This document shows, piece after piece, positions 34,549 through 43,980 of a stretch of 58,441 bases of DNA (the stretch's first letter is position 1; the number at the start of each line of letters is the position of its first letter). The DNA comes from Apopatocola sp963628785 (GTDB lineage Bacteria > Bacillota > Clostridia > Oscillospirales > Oscillospiraceae), in assembly GCA_963628785.1 (NCBI GenBank), contig CAVGGQ010000003.1, forward strand, positions 1-58,441, written 5' to 3'. The notes below the pieces were generated by a model that was not told the origin of the DNA, made no database searches, and saw only the letters and a program-made list of their open reading frames with translations. The position numbers and the translations under genes are program-made.

Positions 34549-35157
34549 ATGAAACAGTGCCCGAACTGCGGCAGCCGGTTTGCCGACGAAGCGAAATTCT
34601 GCCCTGTGTGCGGAACGGCCGTTGCCTACCCCGCACCCGCTTCCCCCGACGGTGCAGGTGCGCCGAACAATTCCGACATCAACAACACGCAGCCCGGCGC
34701 AGACAACGGCTACAACACACAGAACGGCGGCAATTACGGCTATTACGCCGATCCGAAGAACCCGAACCCCGGCTATCAGCCCTCGTATGCGCCCCCGGTG
34801 CCCGTGTATGCCCCCTATGACCACACCCGCGAATTCGACGCCAAGGACATTTCGGACAACAAGGTTTTCGCCATGAGCATCTATCTGCTCGGCGTCTTCG
34901 GCATCATCGTTGCGCTGATCGCCTCGCACGACTCTCCCTATGTGGCGTTCCATGTTCGCCAGGGACTGAAGTTCGAGATTGTGGAAGTCATCCTTTGCGT
35001 CATCACGACCGTACTGTGCTGGACGATCATCGCCCCCATCGCCGCCGCTGTTGCCCTCGTCATTCTCTTTGTCCTTCGCGTTATTATGTTCATTTCCATC
35101 TGCAAGGGACAGGCGAAAGAGCCCGGCATCATCCGCTCTTTCGGCTTCCTTCGCTGA
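34549..35157 (+). CDS. Zinc-ribbon membrane protein (DUF4870-like)
   Basis: A 202-aa protein with an N-terminal zinc ribbon (CPNCG at 4-8, CPVCG at 18-22), a Pro/Tyr/Asn-rich linker and a C-terminal membrane domain of three helices. SIYLLGVFGIIVALI, VAFHVRQGLKFEIVEVI and AVALVILFVLRVIMFI resemble DUF4870/Tic20-like proteins. ATG 34549 follows GGAGGG. It occupies the place held by ylmG/ylmH in Bacillus but is unrelated to both. Its role is unknown; position between sepF and divIVA suggests an envelope or division link. Confidence 0.75.
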   Translation: MKQCPNCGSRFADEAKFCPVCGTAVAYPAPASPDGAGAPNNSDINNTQPGADNGYNTQNGGNYGYYADPKNPNPGYQPSYAPPVPVYAPYDHTREFDAKDISDNKVFAMSIYLLGVFGIIVALIASHDSPYVAFHVRQGLKFEIVEVILCVITTVLCWTIIAPIAAAVALVILFVLRVIMFISICKGQAKEPGIIRSFGFLR

Positions 35158-35228
35158 TGCTTTGATATCCCGCGCCGCACGGCGCACATCATATGGCAGT
35201 TTCCGATCCGGAAAGGAGTAAAAATACT

Positions 35229-35942
35229 ATGATCACCGAGCAGGATATCCGCGAAAAATGTTTTGAAAAGGCTCGCGTCGGCGGCTACAACATGGACGAG
35301 GTCGATACCTTCCTCGACGAGCTCGCCGATTCCGCCGCAGCCTCTCAGAAAGAGATCGCCACCCTCAACGCAAAAATGAAGTACCTCGCCGACAAGATTC
35401 GCGAGTACCAGAGCACGGAGGAGGCCATGAACCAGGCGCTTATCTCCGCCCAGAAGCTTGCCAAGTCCATTCAGGACGATGCGCAGGCTCAGGCAGACGC
35501 GCTCGTTGCCTCCGCGCAGAAGGAAGCCGACGACATCATCGCCTCCGCCAAGGCCGAGTCCGACCGCATCTGCGGCGGCATCGAGCAGACCCGCAAGGCC
35601 GAGGAGCTGCGTTATCAGAAGGCGCAGGCCGCCGCTGCCGAGTACATCCGGAAGGTCCGCATGCTGCTCGACCGCGAGGAGAGCTTCCTCTCCACCCTCG
35701 CCGAGGCCGACCTCACCGGCGCCATCGTAACGCCCACCCCGGCCGAGAAGAAGGCCATTGCCGCCCCGGCGGAAGAACCCGCAGAGGAAATCGAGGAAGA
35801 GCCTGCCGCCGAGGAAGCCCCGGCCGAAGCCGAGCCGGAAGCCGACGAACAGATCGACTACTTCAAGGCTTTCGAGGACGCCGTCTATCAGAATGACAAG
35901 ACCGCCGACGCAGATTCCGATGCACCGGAGATCAAGTTCTGA
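35229..35942 (+). CDS. divIVA: DivIVA domain protein
   Basis: A 237-aa protein that binds curved membranes at poles and septa. The N-terminal DivIVA motif is EKCFEKARVGGYNMDEVDTFLDEL, shorter and more diverged at the very N-terminus than in B. subtilis. A long Ala/Glu coiled coil (about 45-160) and an acidic Pro/Glu/Ala tail follow. ATG 35229 has AAAGGAG eleven bases upstream. It lies between the zinc-ribbon protein and ileS. Confidence 0.88.
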   Translation: MITEQDIREKCFEKARVGGYNMDEVDTFLDELADSAAASQKEIATLNAKMKYLADKIREYQSTEEAMNQALISAQKLAKSIQDDAQAQADALVASAQKEADDIIASAKAESDRICGGIEQTRKAEELRYQKAQAAAAEYIRKVRMLLDREESFLSTLAEADLTGAIVTPTPAEKKAIAAPAEEPAEEIEEEPAAEEAPAEAEPEADEQIDYFKAFEDAVYQNDKTADADSDAPEIKF

Positions 35943-35981
35943 GCTGAGGCACCACCGCACAAGGTACATGAGTAAATAAAC

Positions 35982-36017
35982 CCGACAGGGCGGGGCTTTT
36001 GGGCCCCGCTTTGTCGG
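35982..36017 (+). terminator. Hairpin between divIVA and ileS
   Basis: CCGACA plus GCGGGGC (35982-35996) pairs with GCCCCGC plus TGTCGG (36003-36017) around TTTTGG. There is no U-run after it, so partial termination or mRNA processing is possible. No T-box sequence is present upstream of ileS. Confidence 0.45.
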
Positions 36018-36040
36018 CGAATGGAGAGAATTGCAACACT

Positions 36041-38824
36041 ATGGACTACAACGCCACCGTTAATCTGCCGAAAACCGCATTTCCCATGCGCGCGGGACTG
36101 CCTGCGCGTGAGCCCGGCATGCTCAAAGTATGGGAAGACATGGACCTCTATCGCGAAACACTTCGCCGCAACGAAGGAAAGCCGCTTTTCGTGCTGCACG
36201 ACGGCCCTCCGTTCTCGAACGGCAATCTGCACATGGGCCACGCGCTCAATAAGTGCCTGAAGGACTTCATCTGCCGCTACAAATCCATGACCGGCTACAA
36301 GGTCCCCTACACCCCCGGCTGGGACAACCACGGCATGCCGATCGAGTCCGCCATCATCAAAGAGCAGCGCCTCAACCGCAAGACGATGAGCGTGAGCGAG
36401 TTCCGCTCCGCCTGCCACCGCTACGCCGACAAGTATGTCGGCATCCAGCGTGAAGGCTTCAAGCGCCTCGGCGTGCTCGGCGACTGGGAGCATCCGTATC
36501 TTACCATGGATCCGAAGTTCGAGGCCGAGGAAGTCAAGGTCTTCGGAAAAATGTACGAAAAGGGCTACATCTACAAGGGACTCAAGCCCGTGTACTGGTG
36601 CCCGAGCGATGAGACCGCCCTCGCCGAAGCGGAGATCGAATATCAGGACGACCCGTGCACCACCGTGTACGTGAAGTTCCCGATGCACGACGATCTCGGA
36701 AAGCTCTCCCGCATCGACCACAGCAAACTTTACTTCGTCATCTGGACAACGACCATCTGGACGCTGCCCGGCAACCTCGGCATTTCGCTGCACCCGCGCG
36801 AGAGCTACGCGCTCGTGAAGGCCGACAACGGCGAGATCTACATCATGGCGGAAGCCCTCGTCGAGCGCGTGATGCGCGTCGGCGGCGTGGAGAAGTACGA
36901 GATCCTCGAAACGCACCCCGGCTCCTTCTTTGAGAATATGCTCGCCGACCACCCGTTTCTCCCGAAGACCTCGCGCATCCTCAACGCCGAGTATGTCACG
37001 ATGGACTCCGGCACGGGCTGCGTCCATACGGCCCCCGGCTTCGGCGCAGACGACTACCAGACCTGCCGCCGCTACGGCATGGAGATGGTCGTGCCCGTGG
37101 ACGATCAGGGACGCCACACCGACTATGCCGGAAAGTACGCCGGCATGAAGACCGAGGAATCCAACCCCGTCATTCTCGCCGACATGCGCGAGAGCGGCGC
37201 CCTCTTCGCGAGCGAAGATATCGTCCACAGCTACCCGCACTGCTGGCGCTGCCACAAGCCCATCATCTTCCGCGCCACCCCGCAGTGGTTCTGCTCCGTC
37301 GACACCTTCAAGGACGAGGCGTGCGAAGCGGCGGACGCCGTCACGTGGCATCCCGGCTGGGGCCATGACCGTATGCTCTCCATGATCCGTGAGCGCGCCG
37401 ACTGGTGCATCTCTCGTCAGCGCCGCTGGGGCCTTCCCATCCCGGTGTTCTACTGCGCCGACTGCGGCAAGCCCGTCTGCACGAGCGAGACCATCGAAAA
37501 GGTCTCCCGCCTCTTCGCAGAGAACGGCTCGAACATCTGGTTCGACGCCGAGGCAAAGGATCTCCTGCCGGACGGCTTCACCTGCCCGCACTGCGGCGGC
37601 AGCACCGGCTTCACGAAGGAGACCGACACGCTCGACGGCTGGTTTGACTCCGGCAGCACCCACGCCGCCTCCATGCGGCTCGATGCCCCCGGCTGCGACA
37701 AGGCCGACATCTATCTCGAAGGCGGCGACCAGTACCGCGGCTGGTTCCAGTCTTCGCTGCTTACCGCCGTGGCGGTGAACGGCGAGGCGCCCTACCGCGA
37801 GGTGCTCACGCACGGCTGGACGGTCGACGGCGAGGGGCGCGTCATGCACAAGTCTCTCGGCAACGGCATCGCCCCGAGCGACATCATTCCCAAGTACGGC
37901 GCAGACATCATCCGCCTGTGGGCGGCGAGCGCCGACTATACGCAGGATATGCGCTGCTCGGACAACATCTTTAAGCAACTCTCCGATAAGTATCTCAAGA
38001 TCCGCAACACCGCGCGCTACATCCTCGGCAACCTCGACGGCTTCGACCCCGAGAATGCCGTGGCGTATGACGAGATGCTGCCGCTCGACAAGTGGGCGGT
38101 CGGCCGCCTGCAGGGACTCATCGAGCGCGTGCGCACCGCGTACGACAACTACGAGTTCCACACCGCCACCTATGCCATCCACAACTTCTGCGTCGTGGAT
38201 ATGTCGAACTTCTATCTGGACGTCATCAAGGACCGCCTCTACTGCGACGGCCGGGAGAGCCTCTCCCGCCGCAGCGCGCAGACCGCCATCTGGCTCGTGC
38301 TCGACGCCATCACGCGCATGCTCGCACCGGTGCTCTGCTTCACGGCCGACGAGATCTGGCTCGCCATGCCGCACAAGGCGTCCGACGATGCACGCGCCGT
38401 CGCGCTCAACGATATGCCCGAGGCAGATCCCGCGCTGCGCCTGAGCGAGGAGCAGGAAGCCCATTGGAGCAAGGTCATGCGCGTACGCGCCGATGTGAAC
38501 AAGGCCCTCGAGCTTGCCCGCGCCGAAAAGCTCATCGGCAAGCCGCTCGATGCCCGCGTAACGCTCTATGTGTCCGAGGCGGCAACGGAGCCGTTCGCGG
38601 AGCTTGAAAAGGAAGAGCTCGCACCGCTGTGCATCGTGTCCGAGCTGAAGGTCGTCCACGGCACCGGCGAAGGCGTCCGCGGCGAAAACTTCGACGGTCT
38701 CACCGTCCATGTGGAGCCGAGCGCTCTGCCGCGCTGCGCCCGCTGCTGGACGCGCTCCGAGTCCGTCGGCAAGAGCGAAAAGCACCCGACGCTGTGCGCC
38801 CGCTGCGCCGAGGTCGTCGGCTGA
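36041..38824 (+). CDS. ileS: Isoleucyl-tRNA synthetase
   Basis: The 927-aa class I synthetase has the HIGH-type motif PFSNGNLHMGHALNK and the KMSKS-type motif VMHKSLGNGIAPSDI. An editing domain segment is present (WTTTIWTLPGN, GTGCVHTAPGFGADDY). The C-terminal zinc site is CARCWTRSE and CARC. ATG 36041 has GGAGAGA eleven bases upstream and gives the family N-terminus (NLPKTAFPMRAGL). Length is typical of the bacterial short form. Confidence 0.97.
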   Translation: MDYNATVNLPKTAFPMRAGLPAREPGMLKVWEDMDLYRETLRRNEGKPLFVLHDGPPFSNGNLHMGHALNKCLKDFICRYKSMTGYKVPYTPGWDNHGMPIESAIIKEQRLNRKTMSVSEFRSACHRYADKYVGIQREGFKRLGVLGDWEHPYLTMDPKFEAEEVKVFGKMYEKGYIYKGLKPVYWCPSDETALAEAEIEYQDDPCTTVYVKFPMHDDLGKLSRIDHSKLYFVIWTTTIWTLPGNLGISLHPRESYALVKADNGEIYIMAEALVERVMRVGGVEKYEILETHPGSFFENMLADHPFLPKTSRILNAEYVTMDSGTGCVHTAPGFGADDYQTCRRYGMEMVVPVDDQGRHTDYAGKYAGMKTEESNPVILADMRESGALFASEDIVHSYPHCWRCHKPIIFRATPQWFCSVDTFKDEACEAADAVTWHPGWGHDRMLSMIRERADWCISRQRRWGLPIPVFYCADCGKPVCTSETIEKVSRLFAENGSNIWFDAEAKDLLPDGFTCPHCGGSTGFTKETDTLDGWFDSGSTHAASMRLDAPGCDKADIYLEGGDQYRGWFQSSLLTAVAVNGEAPYREVLTHGWTVDGEGRVMHKSLGNGIAPSDIIPKYGADIIRLWAASADYTQDMRCSDNIFKQLSDKYLKIRNTARYILGNLDGFDPENAVAYDEMLPLDKWAVGRLQGLIERVRTAYDNYEFHTATYAIHNFCVVDMSNFYLDVIKDRLYCDGRESLSRRSAQTAIWLVLDAITRMLAPVLCFTADEIWLAMPHKASDDARAVALNDMPEADPALRLSEEQEAHWSKVMRVRADVNKALELARAEKLIGKPLDARVTLYVSEAATEPFAELEKEELAPLCIVSELKVVHGTGEGVRGENFDGLTVHVEPSALPRCARCWTRSESVGKSEKHPTLCARCAEVVG

Positions 38825-38891
38825 CGCAAACGCAACGCGGGTCCGGGGAAAAAGCCCCGCGCCCGCGCCATTCCGAAAGGAGATAAGAAGT

Positions 38892-39929
38892 ATGGTAATT
38901 TACGGAATTATCGGCATAATTCTCGTAGCCGTTGACCAGTTCATCAAGCTCTGGGTTTCCAACAATGTCGCGGTGAACACCGGCATTGTAAACTTCATCC
39001 CCGGCTTCATCCACATCACCAACATCCGCAACTACGGCATGGCGTTCGGCCTTTTCTCCGGCGCGTCCTGGCTGCGCTTGGTGCTGCTCGTGCTGCTCAT
39101 CGCCTTCACGGCGCTCGCAGTGTTCGCGATCGTGAAGAAGTACATTCGCACGGGCTTCGCCCGGTTCTCGGCCGTGCTTCTGCTCGCCGGTCTCATCAGC
39201 AACGGCATCGACCGCGCGATCTTCGGCTACGTGACCGACATGTTCGAGTTTGAGTTTATCAAATTCGCTATTTTCAACCTCGCGGATATGGCCGTTCTCT
39301 TCGGCATTATCCTCTTTGCCGTTGCCGCCTTCACCGGCGGACTTGCCGGGGATGAGGACGAAGACGATTACGATGAGGATGACGATGACGATGACGACGA
39401 GGAAGAGGAAGAACTGCCCCGCCACCGCACCGCTCCGCGCTCCGCAGTCGCCGAAACGACGACCCACGGCACGACCGCACCCTCGCCCGTCCGCCGGCGC
39501 GACGCCGGAAACGGCGTCCCCGTGCAGAGAAAGCGCGTGATCGACGAGACGACCGTCCCCGTGCCCGAGCGCACGAGCACGACCCGTCCCGCAGCGACCC
39601 CGACCCGCACGACCACGGCCCGCCCCGCAGCGAGTGCGACTGCGGCTGCCCCCGCCCGCCCGGCACCGACCGCCGCGCAGTGCCCCGCTTCGACGGCGTC
39701 CGCCCGTCCCGCCGCGAGCACGGCGCCCCGCACAGCCGCCCGCCCGGCATCGACCGGCACCGAGCCGACCCGCGCCGAAGTGGCCGCCCACAATGAGTCG
39801 ACCGTCCGCACCGTAGCGCGCCCCGCCGCGAGCACGGACCGCACCGCCGCCCCCGCCAAGGAAGCGCCGAAGGCTGCCCCGGCCGAGGAGGAATTCGACC
39901 TCGAATCCATTCTCGCGGAATTCAAATGA
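38892..39929 (+). CDS. lspA: Lipoprotein signal peptidase with very long low-complexity tail
   Basis: Residues 1 to about 155 are the four-helix aspartic protease that removes lipoprotein signal peptides: VAVDQFIKLWV, NYGMAFGLFSG, the first catalytic Asp in SNGIDRAIFGYV and the second in FAIFNLADMAV. The usual length is about 150-180 aa, but this product is 345 aa. A D/E run (about 156-175) is followed by about 170 residues rich in Ala, Thr, Pro and Arg, ending in FDLESILAEFK. ATG 38892 follows GAAAGGAG. It precedes rluD as in many bacteria; its substrates include the LHH lipoprotein. Confidence 0.9.
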   Translation: MVIYGIIGIILVAVDQFIKLWVSNNVAVNTGIVNFIPGFIHITNIRNYGMAFGLFSGASWLRLVLLVLLIAFTALAVFAIVKKYIRTGFARFSAVLLLAGLISNGIDRAIFGYVTDMFEFEFIKFAIFNLADMAVLFGIILFAVAAFTGGLAGDEDEDDYDEDDDDDDDEEEEELPRHRTAPRSAVAETTTHGTTAPSPVRRRDAGNGVPVQRKRVIDETTVPVPERTSTTRPAATPTRTTTARPAASATAAAPARPAPTAAQCPASTASARPAASTAPRTAARPASTGTEPTRAEVAAHNESTVRTVARPAASTDRTAAPAKEAPKAAPAEEEFDLESILAEFK

Positions 39930-40840
39930 AAATTACGACGGTACACGCACAGGAGAGCGGCGAGCGAATCGACGCTCTCCTCGCACATTCCGGCTACACC
40001 CGTTCCGCCGCCGCACGGCTTATTGCCGCCGGGCAGGTCACGCGCGAGGGAAAGCCGGTGAAGAAAAGCGACATTGCGCACGAGGGCAATGTGTTTCTCG
40101 TCGCCGAGGAGGAAACCCCGGCCGAGACCGGCACGCCCGCGCAGGATATGCCGCTCGACATCGTGTTCGAGGATGACGATGTCATCGTAGTCAACAAGCC
40201 GCGCGGCCTCGTTGTCCACCCCGCGCCCGGCCACCCGGACGGCACGCTTGTGAACGCGCTTTTGTACCATTGCGGCGACTCGCTCTCCGGCATCGGCGGC
40301 GAGCTTCGCCCCGGCATTGTCCACCGCATTGACCGCGACACGAGCGGTCTGCTCATCGTGGCGAAAAACGACTTCGCGCACCGGTCTCTCTCTGCACAGC
40401 TGGCCGACCGCAGCCTCTCGCGCGTTTACGAAGCTGTGGCGCACGGCCGCTTCCGCGAGGACTCGGGCACGGTGGATGCGCCCATCGGCCGCCACCCGGT
40501 CGACCGCAAGCGCATGGCGGTCACGGAGAAAAACTCCCGCCGTGCCGTGACGCACTGGGAGGTCATCGAGCGCTATGCCGCCTTCACGCACATCCGCTGC
40601 AAGCTCGAGACCGGGCGCACGCACCAGATCCGCGTCCACATGACGCACATCGGCCATCCGCTCCTCGGCGACATGGCCTACGGCGCAGGCAAACCCGAAA
40701 AAGGCCTTGAAGGGCAGTGCCTTCACGCGAAGAAGCTGCGCTTCGTCCATCCCCGCACCGGTGAGCACATCGAACTCGAGACGCAGCTCCCGGAATATTT
40801 TACCGAGGTGCTCTCGCGCCTCGGCGAACCGATCGAATAA
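39926..40840 (+). CDS. rluD: RluA/RluD family 23S rRNA pseudouridine synthase
   Basis: A 304-aa protein with an N-terminal S4-type RNA-binding region (RIDALLAHSGYTRSAAARLI) and the catalytic motif HRIDRDTSGLLIVAKND, where the Asp of RDTSG is the nucleophile. RTHQIRVHMTHIGHPLLGD also fits. ATG 39926 overlaps the lspA stop as ATGA. The lspA-rluD order is widespread. The exact target (RluD rather than RluC or RluA type) is inferred from linkage. Confidence 0.9.
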   Translation: MKITTVHAQESGERIDALLAHSGYTRSAAARLIAAGQVTREGKPVKKSDIAHEGNVFLVAEEETPAETGTPAQDMPLDIVFEDDDVIVVNKPRGLVVHPAPGHPDGTLVNALLYHCGDSLSGIGGELRPGIVHRIDRDTSGLLIVAKNDFAHRSLSAQLADRSLSRVYEAVAHGRFREDSGTVDAPIGRHPVDRKRMAVTEKNSRRAVTHWEVIERYAAFTHIRCKLETGRTHQIRVHMTHIGHPLLGDMAYGAGKPEKGLEGQCLHAKKLRFVHPRTGEHIELETQLPEYFTEVLSRLGEPIE

Positions 40841-40841
40841 A

Positions 40842-40875
40842 AGCAGCACTACAGACGATATTGTGCGGTGTTGCC
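40842..40875. repeat. Palindromic intergenic repeat, copy 2 (degenerate short form)
   Basis: AGCAGCACT (from 40842) and TTGTGCGGTGTTGCC (40861-40875) match the two ends of the repeat family, with most of the middle missing. It lies between rluD and the next operon. Confidence 0.55.
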
Positions 40876-40911
40876 AAAATACTCAGAGCCGAAGAAGAAA
40901 AGAGGATGAAT

Positions 40912-42366
40912 ATGCAATACGATGTCCTTGTCGTGGGCGCCGGCGTTGTCGGCTGCGCCGCGGCGATGGAACTGGGCCGGTATTCGCTTCGCGCCGCCGT
41001 TCTGGAGGCGGGCGAGGACGTGTGCACCGGCACATCCAAAGCAAACTCCGCCATTGTCCACGCGGGCTTTGACGCAAAGCCCGGCACACTCATGGCGCGC
41101 TTCAATGTGGAAGGCAGCACCGCCATGCCGAAGCTGTGTGAGCGGCTGCAGGTCCCGTTCAGACGCTGCGGCGCACTCGTGCTCTGCCTCGACGAAGCCG
41201 ACCGCCCGAAGCTCGCGGAGCTTCTCGAACGCGGCGAGAAAAACGGCGTGCACGGCCTTCGCATCGTGGAGCGCGAAGAACTGCGCGAAATGGAGCCGAA
41301 CGTATCGCCCGAGGCGGTCGCCGCCCTCTATGCGCCCTCGAGCGGAATCGTCTGCCCGTTTGAGCTCACCTGCGCCATGGCGGAAAACGCCGCGCGCAAC
41401 GGCGTCGCCTTTTATTTCGACACCCGCGCGGAGAACATCACGCGCGAGGGTGACCTGTGGCGCGTGGAAACGAACAACGGCGTATTCGAAGCGAGCGTCA
41501 TTCTCAACACCGCCGGCCTCGGCAGCGCCGCGCTCAACAACATGGTCTCCGAGAAGAAGATCACGCTCATCCCCCGCAAGGGCGAGTATCAGCTGCTCGA
41601 CAAAAAGGTCGGAAAGCTCGTATCGCATACCATTTTCCAGCTCCCGACGAAAATGGGCAAGGGCGTCCTCGTGACGCCGACCGTCCACGGCAATCTCCTT
41701 ATGGGGCCGACGGTTGCGGATGTGGACAATGCGGAGGCGACAAACACCACCGCCGAGGGCCTCACGAGCGTGATGGCGCGCGCCCGGCTGAGCGTCCCCT
41801 CGCTGCCCGGCAACCGTACGATCACGAGCTTTGCCGGTCTCCGTGCCCACGCCGACCGCGAGGATACGGACTTTATCCTCGGTGAGGCCGAGGGGGCTCC
41901 CGGCTTCCTCAACGCCGTCGGCATCGAGTCGCCCGGTCTCTCCGCTGCCCCCGCCATCGGCGCATTCCTCGCCGAGAGCGCAGCGTACCTGGTGTCCGCC
42001 GCACCGAACAAGCGGTATGACTCCACGCGCGAACCCGTATACCGGCCGAACGAAATGAGCACGGAAGAACGCACCGCCTTTGTCGCGGAGCATCCGCTCT
42101 ACGGCAACATCATCTGCCGCTGCGAGCAGATCTCCGAGGGCGAGATCGTCGACGCCATCCACCGCACGCCCGGCGCGCGCAGCCTGGACGGCGTGAAGCG
42201 CCGCACCCGCGCCGGTATGGGACGCTGTCAGGCGGGCTTCTGCTCGCCGCGCGTGCTTGAGATCCTCTCGCGCGAGCTCGGCATACCGCAGGAGCAGCTC
42301 ACGAAGAGCGGCGGCAAGTCGTACCCGATCGTCGGCAAAACGAGAAAGGACGGGGAAAACGCATGA
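40912..42366 (+). CDS. FAD-dependent oxidoreductase, GlpA-like, with BFD [2Fe-2S] domain
   Basis: The 484-aa flavoprotein resembles clostridial anaerobic glycerol-3-phosphate or L-2-hydroxyacid oxidases. The FAD-binding GxGxxG motif is VVGAGVVGCAAAMEL at the N-terminus. GTSKANSAIVHAGFDAKPG, LIPRKGEYQLLDK and FAGLRAHADREDFxI-type segments are family features. The C-terminal BFD-like cluster has CRCEQISEGEIVDAI and RCQAGFCSPRV. ATG 40912 has AGAGG six bases upstream; ATG 40906 is the alternative. Operon partners follow with overlaps. Confidence 0.85.
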   Translation: MQYDVLVVGAGVVGCAAAMELGRYSLRAAVLEAGEDVCTGTSKANSAIVHAGFDAKPGTLMARFNVEGSTAMPKLCERLQVPFRRCGALVLCLDEADRPKLAELLERGEKNGVHGLRIVEREELREMEPNVSPEAVAALYAPSSGIVCPFELTCAMAENAARNGVAFYFDTRAENITREGDLWRVETNNGVFEASVILNTAGLGSAALNNMVSEKKITLIPRKGEYQLLDKKVGKLVSHTIFQLPTKMGKGVLVTPTVHGNLLMGPTVADVDNAEATNTTAEGLTSVMARARLSVPSLPGNRTITSFAGLRAHADREDTDFILGEAEGAPGFLNAVGIESPGLSAAPAIGAFLAESAAYLVSAAPNKRYDSTREPVYRPNEMSTEERTAFVAEHPLYGNIICRCEQISEGEIVDAIHRTPGARSLDGVKRRTRAGMGRCQAGFCSPRVLEILSRELGIPQEQLTKSGGKSYPIVGKTRKDGENA

Positions 42367-43619
42367 AAGAGCATGATATTATCGTCATCGGCGCGGGCCC
42401 GGCCGGACTCGCCGCCGCCATCGCCGCCAAGGAAGTGGGCGTTTCCGATGTCCTCGTCATCGAGCGCGACAGCGTCGCGGGCGGTATCCTCAACCAGTGC
42501 ATCCACAACGGCTTCGGCCTGCACACCTTCAAGGAGGAACTGACCGGCCCCGAATACGCCGCCCGCTTCCTCCGCCGCGCCGAGGAGCTCGGCGTGGAGA
42601 TCCGCCTCTCCACCATGGTGCTCTCCCTCACCAAAGAGCGCGTCCTCACGGTGACGAGCCGCGAGCGCGGTGTGGAGCAGCTGCGCGGCAAGGCGGTCAT
42701 CCTCGCCATGGGCTGCCGCGAGCGTCCGCGGGGAGCATTGAACACTCCAGGCTACCGCCCCGCCGGCATCTATTCTGCCGGGACGGCGCAGCGCCTCGTA
42801 AATCTCGAAGGCTTCATGCCCGGCCGAGAGGTCGTTATCCTCGGCAGCGGTGACATCGGCCTCATCATGGCGCGCCGCATGACGCTCGAGGGTGCGCATG
42901 TGAAGTGTGTGGCGGAGCTCATGCCGTACTCCGGCGGACTCAAACGCAACATCGTGCAGTGCCTGCAGGACTACGACATTCCGCTTCTCCTGAGCCACAC
43001 GGTCGTGGACATCCACGGCAAGGAACGCCTCGAGGGCGTGACGCTCGCCGAGGTCGGCCCGGACCGCCGCCCCGTGCCGGGCAGCGAGAAATTCATCCCC
43101 TGCGATACGCTGCTCCTCTCGGTCGGCCTTCTGCCGGAAAACGAGCTCTCCGAGGGCGCGGAGGTCACGCTCGATCGCGTGACCGGCGGCCCCACCGTAA
43201 ACGAATCGCTCGAAACGAGCGTGCCGGGTATCTTCGCCTGCGGCAATGTGCTGCATGTGCACGACCTCGTGGACTTCGTCTCCGAGGAAGCCGCACGCGC
43301 CGGAGCCGCCGCCGCGGCGCTGGTAAAGCAGGGCAAATGCACGAGCGAGCGCGTTGTGAAGCTCACCGGCCGCGACGGCGTGCGCTATACCGTGCCGCAG
43401 TCCGTGCGCCCCGACGCCATGCCCGAGAGCATTACGGTGCGCTTCCGCGTGGCGAACCCCTACTATGACAAGTATCTCTCCTGCTACATCGACGGCGAGC
43501 GCATCGCCCACCGCAAAAAGCAGATCATGGCCCCCGGCGAAATGGAGCAGTTTACGCTCACGCGCGCCTCACTCGGCGAGAGCGCCCGCGAGGTCGTATT
43601 CTGCGTAGAGGAGGAGTGA
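42363..43619 (+). CDS. FAD/NAD(P)-dependent oxidoreductase, GlpB-like partner
   Basis: The 418-aa pyridine nucleotide-disulfide-type oxidoreductase has an FAD motif IGAGPAGLAAAIAA, an NAD motif VVILGSGDIGLIMARRM, GCRERPRGALNTPGYRPAGI and a C-terminal FAD segment GIFACGNVLHVHDLVDFV. It probably moves electrons between the GlpA-like subunit and a pyridine nucleotide or other acceptor. ATG 42363 overlaps the previous stop (ATGA). Confidence 0.85.
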   Translation: MKEHDIIVIGAGPAGLAAAIAAKEVGVSDVLVIERDSVAGGILNQCIHNGFGLHTFKEELTGPEYAARFLRRAEELGVEIRLSTMVLSLTKERVLTVTSRERGVEQLRGKAVILAMGCRERPRGALNTPGYRPAGIYSAGTAQRLVNLEGFMPGREVVILGSGDIGLIMARRMTLEGAHVKCVAELMPYSGGLKRNIVQCLQDYDIPLLLSHTVVDIHGKERLEGVTLAEVGPDRRPVPGSEKFIPCDTLLLSVGLLPENELSEGAEVTLDRVTGGPTVNESLETSVPGIFACGNVLHVHDLVDFVSEEAARAGAAAAALVKQGKCTSERVVKLTGRDGVRYTVPQSVRPDAMPESITVRFRVANPYYDKYLSCYIDGERIAHRKKQIMAPGEMEQFTLTRASLGESAREVVFCVEEE

Positions 43620-43622
43620 GCG

Positions 43623-43979
43623 ATGAAACTTACCTGCATTCGCTGCCCGATGGGCTGCGCGCTTCATGTGGAAATGAAAGACGGCACCGTGGTGTCCGTG
43701 AGCGGCAACACATGCAAGCGCGGCGCGGAATATGCCAAAAGCGAGGCGACCGCACCGGTGCGCACCGTGACGAGCACCGTCCGCGCCGTCGGCGGCGTCC
43801 GTCCGGTCGTCGCCGTCAAGACCGTCCCCGACGTGCCGAAGGACAAGATCTTCGCCGTCATGGAAGCCATCCGCTCTCTCGAAGTGAACGCCCCCGTCCG
43901 CATCGGGGATGTTCTGCTGGAGAACATCGCCGACACCGGCTCCGCCCTCCGCGCCGCCGCAGATCTGGAAACAAAATAA
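43623..43979 (+). CDS. DUF1667 cysteine-rich protein
   Basis: A 118-aa protein with cysteines in CIRCPMGCALHV and GNTCKRGAEYA, and the conserved RTVTSTVRA and VPKDKIFAVMEAI segments. DUF1667 is routinely the third gene after GlpA-like and GlpB-like flavoproteins and probably carries an Fe-S centre for electron transfer. ATG 43623 lies three bases after the previous gene, with GAGGAG upstream. Confidence 0.85.
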   Translation: MKLTCIRCPMGCALHVEMKDGTVVSVSGNTCKRGAEYAKSEATAPVRTVTSTVRAVGGVRPVVAVKTVPDVPKDKIFAVMEAIRSLEVNAPVRIGDVLLENIADTGSALRAAADLETK

Positions 43980-43980
43980 G

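Noticed and set aside
35943..36040. T-box riboswitch upstream of ileS
   Set aside because: The 98-base gap has no AGGGUGGNACCGCG-type T-box sequence and is too short for stem I; only a simple hairpin is present.
39357..39420. The D/E-coding GA-rich run in lspA as a microsatellite frameshift
   Set aside because: The frame stays open through the tail and ends as ATGA overlapping rluD, which argues that the reading is correct.
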